A stretch of 64,000 nucleotides of DNA, taken from Bugula neritina (taxonomy: Eukaryota; Bryozoa; Gymnolaemata; Cheilostomatida; Bugulidae). The stretch spans positions 12,403,818 through 12,467,817 of the forward strand of contig OZ037772.1 in assembly GCA_964035545.1 (NCBI GenBank), read 5' to 3'. The translations under genes and the position numbers were made by a program. The notes below the pieces were generated by a model that worked only from the letters and a program-made list of their open reading frames with translations, did no database searches and was not told where the DNA came from. Positions 58,720 through 64,000 of this stretch are shown one piece after another (the first letter of the stretch is position 1; every line of letters starts with the position of its first letter).

Positions 58720-60630
58720 ATGGCTACAGCAGGTTCTGGGCAACTCTGTGCCGACAGAGAGTCATCTTATCCGTCACTGGAATATCTCAGGAATTCCAGC
58801 TCTATCTCAATAGGTCCATCATTCTTTAGGGGTAATAAATTCTTGCTACTTGTGTCGAATGACTCAGTTACTCACTGCTGTCCTCATGACAAGCACTCAA
58901 GCGCTGACCTCGTTATCAGAGACAGAGATCACGCCAACGTCAGGTTCTGTATTGGTGGAGCTGCTTTGGCCTTACCCACCATTAGAGCCTACATTCAGCA
59001 TAAAACAAGCAAAATTGGAAAAATTGTAAGTGGAAAGGTGTTTGTTAATGGAGCAAGTGGAGAGAGTGCCGGCACTTTTACACAGGAACTCACCGTACAA
59101 GATCAATATAAATACAGGTATGTTGACGAGGGAAGTAAACAGGAGCAAGCTGGAATCCTGGTTACCGATGGCTTACTGACTATAAACATGGAAGTTAGTC
59201 TGTCAACATCTATTAAAGCCTTAATCATATCCTACGGCGTGATGCTGGCCATGTCAAAGCATAAGGAGATGGTTGTGAACTTTCTAGGATCGGTGCCCGA
59301 GATCACTAAGAAGCTGGGTACTATTACCAACCAGTGCCAACCACTTCCGGTTTTTGAATGCGGTAATCCGAGGTTTGCAAGTTTCAACATACCGAAAACG
59401 GAGCAGATGAAAATTAGGCTGTACCAGAAGAACAAAGCTCACACTAAATATTCGTTTGTTTTGATGGATGCTAAGAACAATAATGCAGTGTGTATGACTT
59501 TGGTTTACTGCCTTGATAGCAACAGGTTGGAGTTTGTAGAGCCATTTGGCTCTGTAGCATACCATGCAGTTGGTTTGAGTAGCTTATATCAAAAGTTGCA
59601 GTTATTTTCAAGTCCGATAGGAGAATGTTGTGGCGAGATTGAACCAATCAGTCGACGAGAAAGACGATGTGGACAGTCTTATGTATTTCATATGACTGAT
59701 GAACCGGACAACCACCCAAACAAAACGCTTACCTGCTTTGTTTCGGAAAAACTCGAATACTGCAGGAATCTGAAAATAGTTAATAGGGACGATGAAAGTA
59801 TATTAACTTTTAACATCAGTCGTTTAGAAATTGATTTGAACATGTATGCCTTTTTGCCGCATTCCGAGAAGCTAATAGCTATAGCGTTTGTATTAAGACT
59901 GTTGGTGCGACTTATAGATCATCACTATGAACTTTTTTGTCCAGAAATGAGGCTTTATAGAAAAAATTACTTTTCTAAACGGCAACCTATACCAGTGGAG
60001 GCTTCCAATACCAATTACGAATCGATAATGTGTAGCAAGTTTTGGATCTGCTTGAGGGGTTCAGCTATGAACTTAAATGAACGAGTAATATTTTTAGACG
60101 CGATTCGCCCGGGAGCTGAGGCCAACCCTTTAATGCTTAAAGTGAGGTGTAAGTTTTACCCTAACATGGTGGACATTAACACCGCAGAGGTTTTACTCAC
60201 GACTGGTGCTATCGTAGTTCTCATCGAATACTCAGCCGATGGTCAGTGCTCAAGGGTGAGGAGCAATAAATTTTCTTCACAGATGATTGGTACACTAAAT
60301 GGAGACAAGGTGAACAATGGAACAGGTGCGCAATTGGCACAAGTTTATGAGATAAAGCGACCATGCCGGGTGTATAGTGGAAAGACAATCACAACATTTG
60401 AAGGTCACAATTCAGAGGGCAAAATATTTACCATTAACATAAGCAATAGCCTGGATACGGTGTCACTATCAACTGACAAGAATGCTGGGTGGAAAATGAA
60501 CATACTGGCACTCGCCTTTGCAATAAGAGCCTGTTTCCAAACATACAAACTCCAACAATATGCTTTACCGCACGTCCCGAGTTTTCCAGCCGTCGAAGAT
60601 TTAGATGACAGTGAATGTGAAGAATTGTAG
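58720..60630 (+). CDS. Tandem family copy 4: triple scramblase/tubby-like protein
   Basis: Intronless, 636 residues, start CAAATGG. Module 1 covers about residues 25-172, module 2 about 222-392 and module 3 about 438-602. Each ends in a hydrophobic helix (SIKALIISYGVMLAM, KLIAIAFVLRLLVRL, GWKMNILALAFAIRACF). Module 2 has the clearest match to the scramblase pattern, including a LQLFSSPIGECCGEI strand-turn-strand. The acidic tail is DLDDSECEEL. Nearly 60 bases before the ATG and part of the 3' region are shared with copy 5, so the pair arose by duplication of a unit of about 2.5 kb. Confidence 0.86.
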   Translation: MATAGSGQLCADRESSYPSLEYLRNSSSISIGPSFFRGNKFLLLVSNDSVTHCCPHDKHSSADLVIRDRDHANVRFCIGGAALALPTIRAYIQHKTSKIGKIVSGKVFVNGASGESAGTFTQELTVQDQYKYRYVDEGSKQEQAGILVTDGLLTINMEVSLSTSIKALIISYGVMLAMSKHKEMVVNFLGSVPEITKKLGTITNQCQPLPVFECGNPRFASFNIPKTEQMKIRLYQKNKAHTKYSFVLMDAKNNNAVCMTLVYCLDSNRLEFVEPFGSVAYHAVGLSSLYQKLQLFSSPIGECCGEIEPISRRERRCGQSYVFHMTDEPDNHPNKTLTCFVSEKLEYCRNLKIVNRDDESILTFNISRLEIDLNMYAFLPHSEKLIAIAFVLRLLVRLIDHHYELFCPEMRLYRKNYFSKRQPIPVEASNTNYESIMCSKFWICLRGSAMNLNERVIFLDAIRPGAEANPLMLKVRCKFYPNMVDINTAEVLLTTGAIVVLIEYSADGQCSRVRSNKFSSQMIGTLNGDKVNNGTGAQLAQVYEIKRPCRVYSGKTITTFEGHNSEGKIFTINISNSLDTVSLSTDKNAGWKMNILALAFAIRACFQTYKLQQYALPHVPSFPAVEDLDDSECEEL

Positions 60631-61231
60631 TTCAACCTTCCTTCAAATATATCCTCTATAAATCTATCATCTATGAATCTATAATAATTTATTACTTAAA
60701 GCCTTCCTACGTTTGTGAAGAAAGTAAATAAGGCAATGTTACAGTACTTCACTTTGTTTTTCATTCTTTTGAAGTTGTGTTTCATGAATTTGACATCAAC
60801 AAATTAATATTGAAAACTTGCCAACTTGCATATTATTATTATAAACTGTTTTAAGAATTTCTGCAACTGCACTTAACAACTCATCACAATATGAGATATA
60901 CTTTGCTGTTTGCTTACATGAAAATATTGTCTACTTTTGCTAATTTTCAAACATCTCTGACACTTAATCACACAAGAATATCTCTCTCACCTCATTGTTG
61001 TCTTTCTCCAAGGGTTATAAAAACAAAGAGCATACTAAATCTAATTATCTTTTGGGAAAAAACATTCTTTTGAAATAAAATTCAATAAAAATTTCTGCTA
61101 TTTAAAATGTATAGCATATTACAAATTGTTCTAAACAACAACAAAAGAGCAACAATTAGTGTTTAGTTACCTAAAGTTTTCAAGTTATAGCTGCTAGTCT
61201 GGTACTAGAGTGTAACAGGATTGTAATACAA

Positions 61232-63142
61232 ATGGCTACAGCAGGTTCTGGGCAGCTCTGTACCAACAGAGAGTCATCTTATCCGTCACTGGAATATCTC
61301 AGGAATTCCAGCTCTATCTCAATAGGTCCATCGTTTTTCAATGGTAATAAATTCTTGCTACTTGTGTCGAATGACTCAGTTACTCACTGCTGTCCCCACG
61401 ACAAGCACTCAAGCGCCGACCTAGTTATCAGAGACAGAGAACACGCCAATGTCAGGTTTTGTATTGGTGGAGCTGCTTTGGCCTTACCCACCATTAGAGC
61501 CTACATTCAGCATAAAACAAGCAAAATTGGGAAAATTGTAAGTGGAAAGGTGTTTGTTAATAGAGCAAGTGGAGAGAGTGCCGGCACTTTTACACAAGAA
61601 CTCACCGTACAAGATCAATATAAATACAGGTATGTTGACGAGGGAAGTAAACAGGAGCAAGCGGGAATCCTGGTTACCGATGGTTTACTGACTATAAACA
61701 TGGAAGTTAGTCTGTCAACATCTATTAAAGCCTTAATTATATCCTACGGCGTGATGCTAGCCATGTCAAAGCATAAGGAGATGGTTGTGAACTTTCTAGG
61801 ATCGGTGCCCGAGATCACTAAGAAGCTGGGTACTATCACCAACCAGTGCCAACCACTTCCGGTTTTTGAATGCGGTAATCCGAGATTTGCAAGTTTCAAC
61901 ATACCGAAAACAGAGCAGATGAAAATAAGGTTGTATCAGAAAAATAAAGTTTGCACTAAATATTCGTTTGTCTTGATGGATGCTAAAAACAACAATGAAG
62001 TGTGTATGACTTTGGTTTACGACTTTGATAGCAACAGGTTAGAGTTTGTAGAACCATTTGGCTCTGTAACGCACCATGCAGTCGGTTTAGGGGGCTTGAA
62101 TCAAAAGTTGCAGTTGTTTTCTAGTCCGATAGGAGAATGTTGTGGCGAGATTGAACCAATCAGTCTACAAGAAAGACGTTGTGGACAGTCTTATGTATTT
62201 GATATGACTGATAAACCCGACAACCACCCAAACAAAACACTTACCTGCTTTGTTTCGGAGAAACTCGACTGCACTCATAGTCTAAAAATAGTTAACAGGG
62301 ACGATGAAAGTATATTAACTTTTAACGTCAGCCGCTTAGAAGTTAGCTTAAATATGTATGCCTTTTTGTCGCCTTCTGTGAAGCTATTACCTATAGCGTT
62401 TGTATTAAGAATGTTGGTGCGACTTATAGATAGCAACTATGAACTGTTTTGTCCAGGCATGAAACGTTATAGGAAGAATTATTTTTCTAAACGGCAACTA
62501 CCATCAGTGGAAACATTCAACACCAACTACGAATCGATAATGTGTAAGGTATTTTGGGTCTGCCTGAGGGGTTCAGCTATGAACTTAAATGAGCGAGTAA
62601 TATTTTTAGACTTGATACACCCTGGAGTTGAGGCCAACTCTTTAATGCTCAAAGTGAGGTGTAAGTTTTACCCTAACATGGTGGACATTAACACCGCAGA
62701 AGTTTTACTCACAACTGGTGCTATGGTAGTTCTCATCGAATACTCAGCCGATGGTCAGTGTTCAAGGGTGAGGAGCAATAAATTATCTTCGCAGATTATT
62801 GGTACACTAAATGGAGACAAATTGAATGATGGAACAGGTACGCAATTGGCACAAGTTTACGAGATGCAGCGACAATGCCGAGTGAATAGTGGGAGAACAA
62901 TCACAAACTTCGAAGGTCACAATTCAGAAGGCAAAATATTTACCATTAACATAAGCAAAAGCTTGGATACGGTGTCACTATCAACTGACAGGAATGCTGG
63001 GTTTTTAATGAACACACTGGCGCTTGCCTTTACAATCAGAACCTGTTTCCAAACATACAAACTCCAACAATATGCTTTACCGCACGTCCCGAGTTTTCCA
63101 GCTGTCGAAGATTTAGATGACAGTGAATGCGAAGAGTCTTAG
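61232..63142 (+). CDS. Tandem family copy 5: triple scramblase/tubby-like protein
   Basis: Intronless, 636 residues, the nearest relative of copy 4 and without indels against it. Differences are very uneven. By eye I count about seven in the first 235 residues, about 40 in module 2 and its linker and about two dozen in module 3. The otherwise conserved Gly-Trp before the last helix is Gly-Phe here (AGFLMN). The tail is DLDDSECEES. AATAAA at 63176 is a possible end signal. The array may continue beyond the window. Confidence 0.86.
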   Translation: MATAGSGQLCTNRESSYPSLEYLRNSSSISIGPSFFNGNKFLLLVSNDSVTHCCPHDKHSSADLVIRDREHANVRFCIGGAALALPTIRAYIQHKTSKIGKIVSGKVFVNRASGESAGTFTQELTVQDQYKYRYVDEGSKQEQAGILVTDGLLTINMEVSLSTSIKALIISYGVMLAMSKHKEMVVNFLGSVPEITKKLGTITNQCQPLPVFECGNPRFASFNIPKTEQMKIRLYQKNKVCTKYSFVLMDAKNNNEVCMTLVYDFDSNRLEFVEPFGSVTHHAVGLGGLNQKLQLFSSPIGECCGEIEPISLQERRCGQSYVFDMTDKPDNHPNKTLTCFVSEKLDCTHSLKIVNRDDESILTFNVSRLEVSLNMYAFLSPSVKLLPIAFVLRMLVRLIDSNYELFCPGMKRYRKNYFSKRQLPSVETFNTNYESIMCKVFWVCLRGSAMNLNERVIFLDLIHPGVEANSLMLKVRCKFYPNMVDINTAEVLLTTGAMVVLIEYSADGQCSRVRSNKLSSQIIGTLNGDKLNDGTGTQLAQVYEMQRQCRVNSGRTITNFEGHNSEGKIFTINISKSLDTVSLSTDRNAGFLMNTLALAFTIRTCFQTYKLQQYALPHVPSFPAVEDLDDSECEES

Positions 63143-63154
63143 TTCAAACTTCCT

Positions 63155-63260
63155 TTGAATCTATCATCTATAATCAATAAATATATCATCTATAAATCTA
63201 TGATCTATAAATCTATAATCTATAAATCTATAATCTATAAATCTATAATAATTCATTACT
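63155..63260. repeat. ATCTATAAATCTAT repeats in the 3' flank of copy 5
   Basis: Imperfect ATCTATAAATCTATAATCTA units. The flank of copy 4 (60645-60690) has two to three units of the same repeat, so it expanded after duplication. Confidence 0.85.
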
Positions 63261-64000
63261 TAGAGTTTTCCTATGTTTGTGAGGATAATAAAAAAGTAGC
63301 ATTACAGTACTTCACTTTGTTTTTCATTATTTTGGATTTGTGTTTTATGAATTTGACATCAGCAAAAAACTAATAATATGCATTGCATATTGAGAACTTG
63401 CACATTATTACTATGAACCGTTATATATATGAAGATCTGTCTGCGCACGATGTAGCCGCAGCGCATGACTCATAATAATAATATCAGATCTACCTTGCTA
63501 GCTGTTTGCTTATGCAGAATGTTATAGCTGACTTCTGCCAGTTTTCAAACATGTTTGAAGACTGGCTTTAACATAATATCTTGAAACACTCATAATTATT
63601 TTGAGCTGAGAGTTAAAAGAAAATCGGTGTTGCAATTATAACCCAGTAGTCTCTGTGCTGTAGTGGTTAGCACACTTTCTTGCAAGCCAGAGGTCTCCAC
63701 TTTTAATCTCAGTGGGGGCAAATTATTTTACAGGTGTTTCATTACTTCCAACACAATCAGTACAACCATTATATTGATTAGTGTAAAAACCCGTCATATT
63801 TATTTATTCAATTTAGTATTTGCAGTAAGTGTAAATTTATACTACTCATATTAGTTTGTAGTATGACTGCTGCGTTTTAAATTTTAAAAAGTGTTAATAA
63901 AATTTGTGCAGAATTATAATAACGCTTTCCTTCAGCATACATGCAATAGAAGTATTTGATTAAGTAATTTACAATATAGTTGTGTATTTACAGTCATAGG
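63260..64000. other. Distal flank of the tandem family
   Basis: Apart from the tRNA-like sequence this is AT-rich. Part of it (about 63290-63420) matches the flank after copy 4, including TACAGTACTTCACTTTGTTT. No sixth copy begins inside the window. Confidence 0.6.
63645..63722 (+). repeat. Degenerate tRNA-like sequence (possible SINE head)
   Basis: TGTAGTGGTTAGCAC resembles a tRNA A-box and D-arm. CTTTCTTGCAAGCCAGAGG resembles an anticodon arm with a variable loop, and a weak B-box region (TTTTAATCTC) follows, ending GTGGGGGCA. The anticodon stem is imperfect and the T-arm is damaged, so it is not a working tRNA gene. A tRNA-derived SINE or a tRNA pseudogene fits. Confidence 0.5.

Noticed and set aside
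50751-63142. Viral origin or processed retrocopies for the intronless family
   Set aside because: There are no viral neighbours, integrase, poly-A tracts or target duplications; shared flanks of copies 4 and 5 fit ordinary tandem duplication. Ancient horizontal origin cannot be excluded.

Overview
This is animal nuclear DNA. It is AT-rich and full of microsatellites, with GT-AG introns and a SOCS-box gene (a metazoan hallmark). Clear orthologues of SSNA1, AKNA, ribosomal protein eL28 (RPL28) and prefoldin subunit 6 are present. I see no vertebrate-like gene structure. A dispersed GGGAGATAACTC-type motif makes me lean weakly towards a lophotrochozoan, perhaps a mollusc, but the sequence does not prove a phylum.

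Layout. 1-5.7 kb: repeats with remains of an AP-type endonuclease (retroelement-like), (TA)n arrays, a near-perfect 55-bp hairpin and a 26-bp minisatellite. 5.97-7.40 kb, minus strand: SSNA1 in three short exons. 11.70-34.66 kb, plus strand: one large AKNA-like gene that I could reconstruct as 35 coding exons with every splice phase consistent (about 1,869 codons). Many of its introns are filled with private minisatellites, several of which start at a splice donor. 35.9-40.3 kb: a 4.4-kb imperfect palindrome (foldback element). 41.36-42.8 kb: RPL28 with a 5'-TOP-like leader exon. 44.2-45.75 kb: PFDN6. 46.76-47.77 kb, minus strand: an intronless-coding SOCS-box protein, convergent with PFDN6.

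50.75-63.14 kb: five intronless, same-strand paralogues of about 620-640 residues in tandem. I read each as three successive domains of the phospholipid-scramblase/tubby-C-like fold, followed by an acidic Ser-Asp/Glu tail. This lineage-style expansion, with unequal divergence along the newest pair, is the best candidate for an undescribed system.

How the genes relate. SSNA1 and AKNA are both centrosome/centriole microtubule factors in their known relatives and lie head-to-head here. RPL28, PFDN6 and the SOCS-box gene are protein synthesis, folding and turnover genes with no evident joint regulation. The tandem family stands apart and its function is unknown.
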